Of a stretch of 25,979 nucleotides of DNA, positions 1-7,657 are shown one piece after another. The DNA is from DASWJZ01 sp964487455 (GTDB lineage: Bacteria > Pseudomonadota > Alphaproteobacteria > Rhizobiales > Afifellaceae). A model generated the notes under the pieces. The model did no database searches. It saw nothing but the letters and a program-made list of their open reading frames with translations, and was not told where the DNA came from. Each line of letters starts with the position of its first letter. Within the stretch, counting starts at the first letter, position 1. The translations under genes and the position numbers were made by a program. The stretch lies in contig CAZARE010000319.1 in assembly GCA_964487455.1 (NCBI GenBank), positions 1 to 25,979 of the forward strand, in the 5' to 3' direction.

Positions 1-1104
1 CTTGTCGAGCGGGCGGATCACGTCGGCGTCCAGCACCTGCGTCTCCGCGAGATTCTCGCCGACCGACCTGCCGGTGACGGTCATCGCGCTCGCATCGAGC
101 AGCGGCTCCAGCCGCTTCATCACGGCGCGCGCGCCGCCCGCAGCCTCGAACGCCTCGATAGACGCTTCGCCGTTCGGCCGCACGGCGGAGAGCACCGGTA
201 TCGCGTCGGAGACGCGGTCGAAGATGCCGTAGACGTCGAGGTCGACCCCTGCGTCGATCGCCACCGCCTGCAGGTGCTTGATGCAGTTGATCGAGCCGGA
301 GACGGCGAGCACCGCCTTCAACGCGTTCTCGATAGAGCCGGCGGTGAGGATTTCCCGTGGGCGCAAATCCTCCTCGATCATGGCGACAATGCGCTCGCCG
401 GAACGCTTCGCGAACTGGAACATCTTTTCGCTGTTCGCCAGCACTGGCGCTGCGCCCGGCAGCGTCATGCCGAGGGCCTCGCAGGCGGTATGCATGGAGT
501 TCGCGGTGCCCATGCCGGAGCACACTCCCGGCCCGCGCACTGCCGCCTCCGACATCCTCTCCAGCGTCGCCGCGTCGGTCTTTCCGGTCACGACATGGCC
601 GGCCGTGAGGAACACGTCTTCGATATCGACGTCGTGGCCGTCCATCTCGCCGCTTGGCTGGTAGCCGCAGATGACGAAGATCGCGGGGATGTTGGTGCGC
701 GCCGCCGCCATGAGCTGGCCCGGCACGGTCTTGTCGCAGGAGGTGAGGCAGACCATGCCGTCGAGCTGCGGTCCCTCGACCTGCACCTCGATGTCGGCGG
801 CGACGAGGTCGCGGCTCGCCAGGATGTAGCCGCCGCGGCCGCCGGGGCTGAAGATGAAGTCGCTGGGTGCGGTGGTGCGTACTTCAAAGGGAAGCCCGCC
901 GGCAGCGCGGATCGCGTCCTTCACCACACGCGCCACGCCGTCGAGATGGCTGAAGCAGATGGCGAGTTCCGAGGAGGAGTTCACCACCGCGACCTTCGGC
1001 TTCTCCATGTCGGCGTCGGAGATGCCGAGCGCGCGCCATTGCGCCCGCCGCGTGGCCCAGGCGGACGAGCCATAGGGGAAATTGCTGCGAAGGGCGCGCG
1101 GCAT
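1..1104 (-). CDS. IlvD/Edd-family dehydratase (dihydroxy-acid or sugar-acid dehydratase), 3' end outside window
   Basis: The gene reads leftward from ATG at 1104, with AGGAGG a few bases upstream, and stays open to base 1, giving 368 visible residues. Full-length family members have roughly 560-600, so the C-terminal third is missing only because the window ends. Three cysteines sit where the family binds an Fe-S cluster: C50 in SELAIC, C123 in the SCDKTVPG block and C195 in GVCSGMGTANSM. The family removes water from 2,3-dihydroxy acids or sugar acids to give 2-keto acids in the cytosol. It follows the AcnX genes on the same strand across a 179-bp gap that holds palindromic repeats, so it may be co-transcribed with them. 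Its place in a catabolic cluster suggests a sugar-acid or hydroxy-acid substrate rather than valine/isoleucine synthesis, but that is inference. Confidence 0.9.
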   Translation of the reverse strand, partial: MPRALRSNFPYGSSAWATRRAQWRALGISDADMEKPKVAVVNSSSELAICFSHLDGVARVVKDAIRAAGGLPFEVRTTAPSDFIFSPGGRGGYILASRDLVAADIEVQVEGPQLDGMVCLTSCDKTVPGQLMAAARTNIPAIFVICGYQPSGEMDGHDVDIEDVFLTAGHVVTGKTDAATLERMSEAAVRGPGVCSGMGTANSMHTACEALGMTLPGAAPVLANSEKMFQFAKRSGERIVAMIEEDLRPREILTAGSIENALKAVLAVSGSINCIKHLQAVAIDAGVDLDVYGIFDRVSDAIPVLSAVRPNGEASIEAFEAAGGARAVMKRLEPLLDASAMTVTGRSVGENLAETQVLDADVIRPLDK

Positions 1105-1129
1105 GGACGCTCAGCCCTCCTCCTTCGAG

Positions 1130-1210
1130 GCTTTTTTCGCCCTCATCCTGAGGTGCGAGGCGCGCAGCGCCGAGCCTCGAAGGGGCGAAAAAAGCACCTC
1201 AGGATGAGGG
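1130..1210. repeat. Composite palindromic intergenic repeat (REP-like), copy 1
   Basis: The sequence is a large inverted repeat. GCTTTTTTCGCCC (1130-1142) pairs perfectly with 1183-1195, and CCCTCATCCTGAGGTGC (1140-1156) pairs perfectly with 1194-1210. The centre (1156-1179) has its own hairpin, CGAGGC...GCCTCG around GGCGC-GCA-GCGCC. It lies between the AcnX small subunit and the IlvD-like gene, inside the presumed operon. The CTCAT-CCTGAGGTGC core matches palindromes I recall as common in Rhizobiales genomes. It could slow or stop transcription or stabilise mRNA ends, or be an inert dispersed repeat. Confidence 0.75.
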
Positions 1211-1239
1211 CTGAGAGGAGGGGCTAGAGACAAGCTCCC

Positions 1240-1281
1240 CCTCATGCTGAGGTGCGCGGCGCGCAGCGCCGAGCCTTGAAG
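1240..1281. repeat. Palindromic intergenic repeat, copy 2 (partial)
   Basis: This is a second, shorter copy of the unit at 1141-1181. The stretches CTGAGGTGC, GCGCGCAGCGCCGAGCC and TTGAAG match copy 1 with a few substitutions. The opposite arm seen in copy 1 is absent here. It ends just downstream of the AcnX small-subunit stop codon. Confidence 0.65.
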
Positions 1282-1283
1282 CA

Positions 1284-1718
1284 TCACCCTCCCCGCCGCT
1301 TCGTCACCTCGATGACCCCATTGTCCGCGTCGACCTTCACCCAGTCGCCCGTCTCGATAACGGCGAAGGGGTCCCGGTCGAGATCGGTCATGGTGGGAAC
1401 GCGGGCGACCACGGCGCCGAGCGCCGCCTTCGTCGTCATCTTGATGAAGATCATCGCCCTCGGCGCAGCGCCATGCACGCGCGCGATGTGGAAGTAGTGG
1501 GAATAGCCCGACGAGCCCTTGGCGCCGGGGAAGACCAGCACCTTGTCCTTGAAGCTCTGGCCGCACAGCTCGTGGCGGCGTTCGGTGATCGTGCCGGTGT
1601 TCGGCTCCATGCCGCCCCAGCCGGAGATCGTGTCGCGGGTGACGAGCGCCTCCCCCTCGGCGACGCCGCCGACCACCTTCCGCCCGCGGATGACGACCCG
1701 GTCGAGCGCCTGGCTCAT
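1284..1718 (-). CDS. Aconitase X (AcnX) small subunit, DUF126 family
   Basis: This 144-residue protein is a typical stand-alone DUF126/swivel-domain AcnX small subunit. Visible family blocks are SGWGGMEPNTGTI (about 32-44) and KGSSGYSHY (about 67-75), the latter containing the serine region that completes the active site with the large subunit. A longer open frame runs to 2114, but the ATG at 1718 is chosen because it overlaps the large-subunit stop as ATGA and leaves the family's usual length. Two-gene bacterial AcnX enzymes characterised so far dehydrate cis-3-hydroxy-L-proline; archaeal relatives dehydrate mevalonate 5-phosphate. Which substrate applies here is not determined. The 4-bp overlap indicates translational coupling to the large subunit. 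Confidence 0.9.
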   Translation of the reverse strand: MSQALDRVVIRGRKVVGGVAEGEALVTRDTISGWGGMEPNTGTITERRHELCGQSFKDKVLVFPGAKGSSGYSHYFHIARVHGAAPRAMIFIKMTTKAALGAVVARVPTMTDLDRDPFAVIETGDWVKVDADNGVIEVTKRRGG

Positions 1719-2995
1719 TGGATGCTTCCGCGCCAGCGGCCGGTCAGCGCCGCGTCGATGCAATCCTCCACCGACCCGAACCATGTCTCGACGTTCATGA
1801 TGGCGGGAAGGTAGTGCGCCTGCTTGGCGGAGTCGGTAGCGGCGACCTTCGTCCCCTTCGGCAGCACGCGGCCGATCGCCGGGCAGGTGTCGGAAAGCAC
1901 GTGCCCTCCTGCCCGCTCGATCGCCTCCGTATAGCCGCTGAGATCGGCGGTGTCCTTGAGCGCGCGCGGCGTGAATATCCACAGCTCCGTGTTTTCGCTG
2001 AGCCGCTTGCCGTCCAGCATCAGCGCCGCAATGCGCACTTGCTCCACGGAGGCGTGCGGGCAGCCGAGCATGACGAAGTCGACGTCGCGGCTCGACGCGT
2101 TGCCGTTCAGCCATTCATAGGCTTGGCGCCGCTCGCTGGGACCATAGCGGAGGGTGGCGGCCGGATTTCGGCCGCCGAAGGCCCCCTCGACGCTCGCCGC
2201 TTCCGGCGTTGTCCCCGGTATGTGGTACATCTCGACCGCGCCGGAGGACGCCGCGGCGGCGCCGAAATGCTTCAGCTTGATCATGCTCGGCGTATTGTGG
2301 AGCCCGTCGAGGACCGGGATGTCGTCCTGCACGATCTCGCCCACGTAATAGCCGAGCAGGCCCCAATCCATCATGGAGTCGATGTCGACCGCCACTTGGA
2401 CCAGGTGGGTGCCAAGTCGGCGTGCCGGGATATGCAGGCCCCAGTAGGGGATTCGGCCCGTGATGGAAGCCGCGCCCGTGCTCTCCCGCCCCTCCGTGTT
2501 GGTGCGCGCGCCGAGCACGGCGTTGCAATAGACGACTGCAGAGGATTCCATCCAGGCGCAGTGCTCGCCGCGCACCGGAACGTTGCCGACCTGATACGGC
2601 GTGCAGGTATTGAACATGGCGACACCGCGCTGACCGAAGAACTTCTCGGCCTGTCGCTGCCTCTCCGCCGCCTCCTCGGGAACGCCCGTCACATCCGCAT
2701 GACGCGTGTCGATGCCATGGATGAGCTGGCACGTATAGACTTCAGCTTGCGGCGTCTCCACCACATCATCGGCATCGAGATTGAACTTCGAAAACACTGC
2801 ATCCATACCGCCCCTGTCAGCGAACGGGCGGACGGCGGGAGAGGCGGCGTTCCATGTGCCCGCGACGTTGCTGACGGCCACCAGCCGCTCCGCGCCGAGA
2901 GCCTCTCCGTAGCGCACCAGCAGATCCATCGCCCGTTGCTTGGCCGGCCCTGCGCCACCATCAAGCATCGCCTTTTCCTGGTCGGTCAGGTCCAT
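1715..2995 (-). CDS. Aconitase X (AcnX) catalytic large subunit, DUF521 family
   Basis: This 426-residue protein is full length for the family. Three cysteines match the expected cluster ligands: C131 in FNTCTPY, C312 in LGCPHAS and C371 in SDTCPAIG. The block YCNAVLGARTNTEGR (156-170) is also typical of AcnX. The enzyme family is a cytosolic Fe-S hydro-lyase working as a heterodimer with the DUF126 subunit encoded immediately downstream. The start at 2995 is preceded by TAGGAG, in which the TAG is the stop codon of the upstream FAD oxidoreductase gene, so the two are tightly coupled. Known bacterial activity is cis-3-hydroxy-L-proline dehydration to a pyrroline carboxylate. No pyrroline-2-carboxylate reductase is visible nearby, so another hydroxy-acid substrate remains possible. 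Confidence 0.92.
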   Translation of the reverse strand: MDLTDQEKAMLDGGAGPAKQRAMDLLVRYGEALGAERLVAVSNVAGTWNAASPAVRPFADRGGMDAVFSKFNLDADDVVETPQAEVYTCQLIHGIDTRHADVTGVPEEAAERQRQAEKFFGQRGVAMFNTCTPYQVGNVPVRGEHCAWMESSAVVYCNAVLGARTNTEGRESTGAASITGRIPYWGLHIPARRLGTHLVQVAVDIDSMMDWGLLGYYVGEIVQDDIPVLDGLHNTPSMIKLKHFGAAAASSGAVEMYHIPGTTPEAASVEGAFGGRNPAATLRYGPSERRQAYEWLNGNASSRDVDFVMLGCPHASVEQVRIAALMLDGKRLSENTELWIFTPRALKDTADLSGYTEAIERAGGHVLSDTCPAIGRVLPKGTKVAATDSAKQAHYLPAIMNVETWFGSVEDCIDAALTGRWRGSIQ

Positions 2996-3003
2996 GCGTG
3001 CTC

Positions 3004-4329
3004 CTACTCGCCGCGGTGGGGTGTACGGTCGGAGCGTTCCAGATTATCCTTCACACGCTGCTGCAACATCTTGATGTCGATCTGGTGCACGCTGCCGGAC
3101 CCTGCGAGGTCGAGCGCATGAGCGGCGGCGGCACCCATGGCGATACACGGCCCCATGACGCGCACGCTCGACAGCGCCGCGGGATCGCCGTCGATGCAGC
3201 GGCCAACCGCCACGAGATTGTCAACCTCCGGCGGCGTCATTGCCGAGAACGGCACATAGTGCACATGGTTCTCGTCAAACGTTTCCCAAACGTATCCGCT
3301 GGCCTTGTTGTGCAGTTCGATGGGCCAGGCCGTGCGAGCGACGGCGTCGTCATACCGATGGCCGGCGCGCACCTCATCGACGGCGATCTGATGGCGCCCT
3401 TTGACCCAGCGCGTCTGGCGGATCCCCGGAAATCCATAGGCGCGTACCTTCGCCTCCGCAAAGGCCTTGGGAAACTCCTTGCGTACAAAATCGACGGCAC
3501 GGTCCGCCTGATCCTTGCCCTCAATACCCTTCCGAGACGCCTCGAGCGGATCGAGGGGCGTTTCCACATGCGTGATGTTGAGTACCGCCGTGCCACGCCC
3601 GGGGAAGTAGAATGCGATGCCGTTCTTGCGCACCAGCCCGTAGGACTCGGCTTTCTCGCCGACCCGCTCGGCGAGCTCATCGCGCGATGGCTGGTGATCC
3701 TCCTGAATGCCCTCAACAACAATCATCTGTGAGCCGTAGATGGGCCCGTCCTCAGGCTCGCGGCATTCAAGCCCCGCTTGCCAGGTCAAGGCTGCGTCGC
3801 CGCTGGAATCGACGAAGCCGGCCGCGCGCAGGTCTACGTCACCGTAGCGGGTCGAGAGTTCCAAGCTTTCGATGCGACGTCCGTCGCGCCGAACCCGCCT
3901 CAGGACGGCCCCGACGATCGGGGTGATCCCCGCGGCGAGCACCGCCTTCTCGACCCAACGCGCCAGCGCCACCTCGTCGTAGTACACCACGGTGGTCATC
4001 GGCCCGTGGCGGAAGTAGAGCGCCCCGTCGGCATCAAGGTCGTGCAGGATGCGGTCCGCCACGCCGTGGGTAAACTGGTAACCGTGCGTTCCATTAGAGA
4101 AGAGCCCGCAGAAGGTGCCGATGATGGAGTTGACCGCCTGACCGCCCAGCGCCGGCAACCCGTCGACGAGCGCCACCTTTTGGCCGAGGGCCGCTGCCTC
4201 CAGGGCAGCAGAGATCCCCGAGATTCCCGCGCCCACCACGCAGATGTCGCAATCCACCGCCCGTGCTGTGCCGGCCCCGTTCAGCCTCACGGTTCTTGTC
4301 TTCGTGGAGATCGGGCCGCCGTGGGACAT
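3004..4329 (-). CDS. FAD-dependent oxidoreductase (FAD_oxidored, PF12831-like)
   Basis: The protein has 441 residues from ATG 4329. A dinucleotide-binding Rossmann motif GAGISG lies at about 33-38, followed by LVDGLPALGGQA; the C-terminal flavin-binding block is AVGRCIDGDPAALSSVRVMG. This is the arrangement of soluble FAD-dependent oxidoreductases of the PF12831 type, which oxidise small organic substrates or handle cofactors; the substrate is not predictable from sequence. The open frame extends upstream to a TTG at 4422, but the extra 31 residues are not family-like, so the internal ATG is preferred. There is no strong Shine-Dalgarno at either start. It is the first gene of the leftward operon, 8 bp before the AcnX large subunit, and diverges from a TRAP transporter. 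Confidence 0.85.
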   Translation of the reverse strand: MSHGGPISTKTRTVRLNGAGTARAVDCDICVVGAGISGISAALEAAALGQKVALVDGLPALGGQAVNSIIGTFCGLFSNGTHGYQFTHGVADRILHDLDADGALYFRHGPMTTVVYYDEVALARWVEKAVLAAGITPIVGAVLRRVRRDGRRIESLELSTRYGDVDLRAAGFVDSSGDAALTWQAGLECREPEDGPIYGSQMIVVEGIQEDHQPSRDELAERVGEKAESYGLVRKNGIAFYFPGRGTAVLNITHVETPLDPLEASRKGIEGKDQADRAVDFVRKEFPKAFAEAKVRAYGFPGIRQTRWVKGRHQIAVDEVRAGHRYDDAVARTAWPIELHNKASGYVWETFDENHVHYVPFSAMTPPEVDNLVAVGRCIDGDPAALSSVRVMGPCIAMGAAAAHALDLAGSGSVHQIDIKMLQQRVKDNLERSDRTPHRGE

Positions 4330-4534
4330 GGAGTTCAAGATAGGGGATGCCGGCCCGCCGGCAAAGAGCTGGGTTTGCACCAGCCGTTTCCTTCGATGCC
4401 CGTGCGGCGAAGCGGCTGACAATCAGCCGATTTTGATGCTTCCAGACCGACAGGCAGATGGGTACTGTGCCATACTGCAAGCCGCGATAGCTGACTTCAG
4501 GGCGGCACCAGCCCCTACCTAGGGAGGAAACGGG
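4330..4534. promoter_or_regulatory. Divergent intergenic region between FAD oxidoreductase and TRAP operons
   Basis: These 205 bp separate two divergent operons and must hold both promoters. On the plus strand a weak sigma70-like pair is CCGACA (4447-4452), 18 bp, then CATACT (4471-4476). The only strong signal is AGGGAGGA, the Shine-Dalgarno for the binding-protein gene. I see no convincing operator palindrome, and no regulator gene lies next to it in the window. Confidence 0.35.
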
Positions 4535-5656
4535 ATGAAGAGAACTTGTCGAATTGGCGGGCTTTGCGCTGTCCTTGTCGCGGCGCTGGCGGCAGTGCCG
4601 AGTGAGGCTCGCGAGCTCATCTACGGATCCTGGCTCAGCGCTAATAACTCGACCAACGTCAAAACGCTCGAGCCTTATTTCGAGCAGCTCAAAGAGGCCA
4701 CGAACGGCGAGGTCGAGTGGAAGATGATAGGCGGGTCGCAGCTCGCCAACGGCCCGGGCACGCCAGACGCGGTCAAGGACGGCCTCATGGACGCTGGCCT
4801 CGTCATGGCGCCGTATGTGCCGAAAATGCTGCCGGCGACCAACATGATCTTCAGTCAGTCGTTGATCGGCGATGATTTCCTCGCCTCTATCGGCGCCATG
4901 AACGAGGTGCTGATGCTCGGCTGCGAGGAGTGCAAGGAGGAGTTTCACGAGAACAATGCGGTCGGCTTCGGCGGCTACGGCGTCACACCATACCTCTTCC
5001 TCTGCCGCGGCAATCCGCAGTCTCTGGAGGACCTGAAAGGGCTGAAGATCCGCGGCTCCGGCGGTGGGGTGAGCATCATCGAGATCGCGGGCGGGACACC
5101 AGTAGCGATGCCGCCGAATGAAGCCACCACGGCGCTAGAGCGCGGCACGCTAGACTGCGTGCTGGGCGGCGTGCAGTGGCTCAGGAGCTTTGGCTACATG
5201 GATGTCGTCAACACGGTGATCCAGGCCCCGATGGGAATGGGCGGCCCGCCGGTGCTCATGTATATCAATCGTGAGGTCTGGCAAAGCATGACGCCCGAGC
5301 AACGTAAGGCGCATATCGACCTGATGCCCGGTGCCGTGACAACGGAGGCGTTTGACGCACAGCTAGCGGAGGACGAGAGCGTCGTCGCCGAGGCCCAGGA
5401 AAAGGGCGTCAAATTCATCGCAGGCGGGGAGCCGTTCCACAACGTGATGATGGAGCGGGATAAAATACAGTACGGACTAAACGCGGACAACGCCAGAACC
5501 GCTGGCGTGGAGAATCCCGAAACGATCCTCGACTTCTATCTCGCGGCTTACGAGAAATGGAAGAAGATTGTCGACGAGATCGGTGGGGATCGCGAGAAGT
5601 TCCAGGAAGCGATCGCGCGTGAGATCTATTCCAAGGTCGATCCTGAGAACCTCTAG
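4535..5656 (+). CDS. TRAP transporter solute-binding protein, DctP family (system 1)
   Basis: The 373-residue precursor has a signal peptide (KR near the start, hydrophobic core, likely cleavage after SEA at about 25), so it is periplasmic. The mature part has DctP hallmarks: DVVN-type spacing, LEDLKGLKIRG (about 164-174), where the conserved arginine normally pairs with a substrate carboxylate, and a typical C-terminal helical linker. It captures an organic acid and delivers it to the DctQ/DctM subunits encoded downstream. AGGGAGGAAAC precedes the ATG at good spacing. It has several cysteines (in GCEEC, LCRG and LDC), unusual for this class and possibly disulfide-forming in the periplasm. 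The ligand is unknown, but divergence from a dehydratase/oxidoreductase operon suggests a hydroxy acid or similar compound. Confidence 0.92.
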   Translation: MKRTCRIGGLCAVLVAALAAVPSEARELIYGSWLSANNSTNVKTLEPYFEQLKEATNGEVEWKMIGGSQLANGPGTPDAVKDGLMDAGLVMAPYVPKMLPATNMIFSQSLIGDDFLASIGAMNEVLMLGCEECKEEFHENNAVGFGGYGVTPYLFLCRGNPQSLEDLKGLKIRGSGGGVSIIEIAGGTPVAMPPNEATTALERGTLDCVLGGVQWLRSFGYMDVVNTVIQAPMGMGGPPVLMYINREVWQSMTPEQRKAHIDLMPGAVTTEAFDAQLAEDESVVAEAQEKGVKFIAGGEPFHNVMMERDKIQYGLNADNARTAGVENPETILDFYLAAYEKWKKIVDEIGGDREKFQEAIAREIYSKVDPENL

Positions 5657-5672
5657 GATCGCGGCCTAAGGA

Positions 5673-5699
5673 GCGCCTTCGCCAACGGGGCGGAGGCGC
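5673..5699 (+). promoter_or_regulatory. Intercistronic hairpin between TRAP binding protein and DctQ
   Basis: GCGCCTTCGCC (5673-5683) pairs with GGCGGAGGCGC (5689-5699) across a 5-base loop, an 11-bp stem with one G-U pair. It begins 16 bases after the dctP-type stop codon and is not followed by a T run, so it looks less like a full terminator than like an mRNA-stabilising or attenuating hairpin. Such structures often allow excess binding protein over permease; that role is inferred here. Confidence 0.65.
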
Positions 5700-5736
5700 A
5701 GTACGCGGCGCGGGCTACGCCTTTGGGGGGATCGTC

Positions 5737-6306
5737 ATGCATCAGCTCAAGCGGGCGCTCGACCTGCTCATCGATGCATTGACCTGGTTTGCCTGCGTGC
5801 TGACCGTCCTGATGATGCTTCACGTCACAGCCGACGTGGTCGGAAGGTACGTATTCAACTCCCCCATCGTCGGAACGCTCGAAATCGTCTCGGCCTACTA
5901 CATGGCAGGGCTCTCATTCCTGCCGCTGGCGCTGATAACCCGCGAGCGGGGGCATATCATCGTCGAGCTTTTCACAAATTGGATGTCGCTGCGCGGCCGC
6001 ACATTGCTTGATGCGACGGTTGCGATCCTGTCGCTTGTCTATGTGGCGATGTTCACCTGGCAGACCATCCTCATTGCGCTTGAGAAGACAGCAATTCGCG
6101 AGGCACGCGAGGCAGGGACCGGCTTCGTCCCAATATGGCAGTCGCGCTGGGTGGTGCCCGTCGGCTTTGGCCTGATGGCTGTCTACCTGTTCATATACAT
6201 CATCCGTGATTTTCGCGGCGCGAAGACCAGTGAGTATCCCGCCATCGACAGAGGGGGAATCGGCGCAGAAGGCCGGCATGTACCCAGTGGCGAGGATGAG
6301 CTTTGA
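5737..6306 (+). CDS. TRAP transporter small permease subunit, DctQ family (system 1)
   Basis: This 189-residue inner-membrane protein has four hydrophobic segments (about 13-35, 45-67, 85-108 and 132-155), the family standard. The block DVVGRYVFNSPIVGTLEI between the first two is a DctQ signature. It pairs with the large permease to form the Na+-driven importer. The start at 5737 is preceded by GGGGGG six bases upstream. Its stop codon overlaps the TTG start of the large subunit, so the two are translationally coupled. The C-terminal tail (about 160-189) is polar and probably cytoplasmic. Confidence 0.92.
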   Translation: MHQLKRALDLLIDALTWFACVLTVLMMLHVTADVVGRYVFNSPIVGTLEIVSAYYMAGLSFLPLALITRERGHIIVELFTNWMSLRGRTLLDATVAILSLVYVAMFTWQTILIALEKTAIREAREAGTGFVPIWQSRWVVPVGFGLMAVYLFIYIIRDFRGAKTSEYPAIDRGGIGAEGRHVPSGEDEL

Positions 6307-7622
6307 GCGGTCCCACCCTCGGCTTTGCCAGCCTCGCCCTGGTTCTGATGCTGATCGCGATCCGGGTGCCGATCGGTGTGGCGCTCGGCGTGACGGCGTT
6401 CATCGGCTTCTCGCTTCAACGTAACATCAACGTCGCCTTCGGCGTGGTGAAAAGCGTTCCGTTCGAGGTGGCCGCGAATTGGGGGCTGTCGGCCATCCCG
6501 ATGTTCATCCTGATGGGCGCCGTCGCCCATAACACCGGAATCAGCGCTGCGCTGTTTCGTGCCGCCCGCGTTTGGTTCAGCGGCTTGCCGGGAGGGCTCG
6601 CGGTTGCCACCAACCTGGCCTCCGCCGGCTTTGCCGCGGCCTCCGGTTCATCTGTCGCCACCGCGGCGACAATGGGCCGTATCGCGATCCCCGAAATGCT
6701 AAAGCACGGCTATGACAAGAGCCTCGCGACCGGCGTCGTCGCTAGCGCCGGCACGCTCGGAGCGCTCATTCCCCCTTCGATTCTGTTCGTCATCTACGGG
6801 GTGTTTGCCGAGGTCTCGATTACCAAGTTGCTGATCGCAGGCGTGCTGCCAGGCCTTTTGACGGCGGCGGTCTACACAGCGATGATCATCGGGCGTTGCT
6901 GGTGGAACCCGTCCATCGCGCCTCGCGTCTCCTCGGAGTATTCGCGGCAAGAGCTTTGGCGCGAGCGCTGGCGCTCCCTTGGGCCGGTGTGGCCGCTCGT
7001 CGTCCTGATTATCGGAATCATCGGTGGTCTCTACGGCGGCATCTTCACGCCGACCGAAGCGGGCGCCGCCGGAGCGTTTCTCTCCTGCATGGTCGCCGCC
7101 TCGCAGGGCCGCCTCAATCTCAGAGTCCTCACGGATTCCGTGATGGAAGCGGTCAAGACCACGGCGCAACTCTTCTTCGTCGCCTACGGCGCGGTGATGT
7201 ACACGAAGTTCCTGGCGCTCGTTGGTGTCCCCGGAGTTATGGGCAACTTGATCGGGGACTGGGCCCTAGATCCCGTGCTTCTCGTCGTCGCAGTCTCCGT
7301 CATCTACGTAATTCTGGGGATGTTCCTCGACCCGTTGGGCGTCTTGCTTTTGACGCTACCAATCGTCCAGCCGATGTTCCGGGCGCTAGGCCTCGACGAA
7401 ATTTGGCTCGGCGTGATCGTCGTGAAGTACATAGAGATCGGGCTCCTCACTCCTCCGGTCGGCTTCAACGCCTACGTCGTGAAGAGCGTGGTCGGAGATG
7501 CAATCCCGCTTGAGACGATCTTCCGTGGTATTGGTTGGTTTCTGGCCTGCGAGGTGGCAATAATGACGCTGCTCTTGGCATTTCCCGAAATTTCCCTGTT
7601 CCTTCCCAATTCGATGAACTGA
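6303..7622 (+). CDS. TRAP transporter large permease subunit, DctM family (system 1)
   Basis: This 439-residue, multi-helix inner-membrane protein has the DctM signatures: PMFILMGAVAHNTGI, the glycine/alanine-rich ASAGFAAASGSSVATAA stretch, and the repeated elements LGALIPPSILFVIYG and IEIGLLTPPVGFNAYVVK. These are the two inverted substrate/Na+ sites of the family. Translation most likely starts at TTG 6303, which overlaps the DctQ stop as TTGA; GAGGATGAG lies just upstream and no in-frame ATG is close. It forms the transport channel for the ligand bound by the periplasmic protein encoded two genes upstream, and is followed by an alcohol dehydrogenase in the same direction. Confidence 0.92.
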   Translation: MSGPTLGFASLALVLMLIAIRVPIGVALGVTAFIGFSLQRNINVAFGVVKSVPFEVAANWGLSAIPMFILMGAVAHNTGISAALFRAARVWFSGLPGGLAVATNLASAGFAAASGSSVATAATMGRIAIPEMLKHGYDKSLATGVVASAGTLGALIPPSILFVIYGVFAEVSITKLLIAGVLPGLLTAAVYTAMIIGRCWWNPSIAPRVSSEYSRQELWRERWRSLGPVWPLVVLIIGIIGGLYGGIFTPTEAGAAGAFLSCMVAASQGRLNLRVLTDSVMEAVKTTAQLFFVAYGAVMYTKFLALVGVPGVMGNLIGDWALDPVLLVVAVSVIYVILGMFLDPLGVLLLTLPIVQPMFRALGLDEIWLGVIVVKYIEIGLLTPPVGFNAYVVKSVVGDAIPLETIFRGIGWFLACEVAIMTLLLAFPEISLFLPNSMN

Positions 7623-7657
7623 CCGGGGAAGAGACGCGTGCCGCAGCGGAGGTGAAA

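Noticed and set aside
274..1227. 317-codon plus-strand open frame opposite the IlvD-like gene
   Set aside because: The minus strand carries the conserved three-cysteine dehydratase pattern; the plus frame runs into the palindromic repeat and has no family features.
1130..1281. Possible insertion-sequence ends or transposon
   Set aside because: No transposase frame or target-site duplication; the pattern fits a dispersed palindromic repeat.
1718..3121. 467-codon plus-strand open frame opposite AcnX
   Set aside because: A codon-position shadow of the AcnX large subunit, whose cysteine motifs and operon structure are clear on the minus strand.
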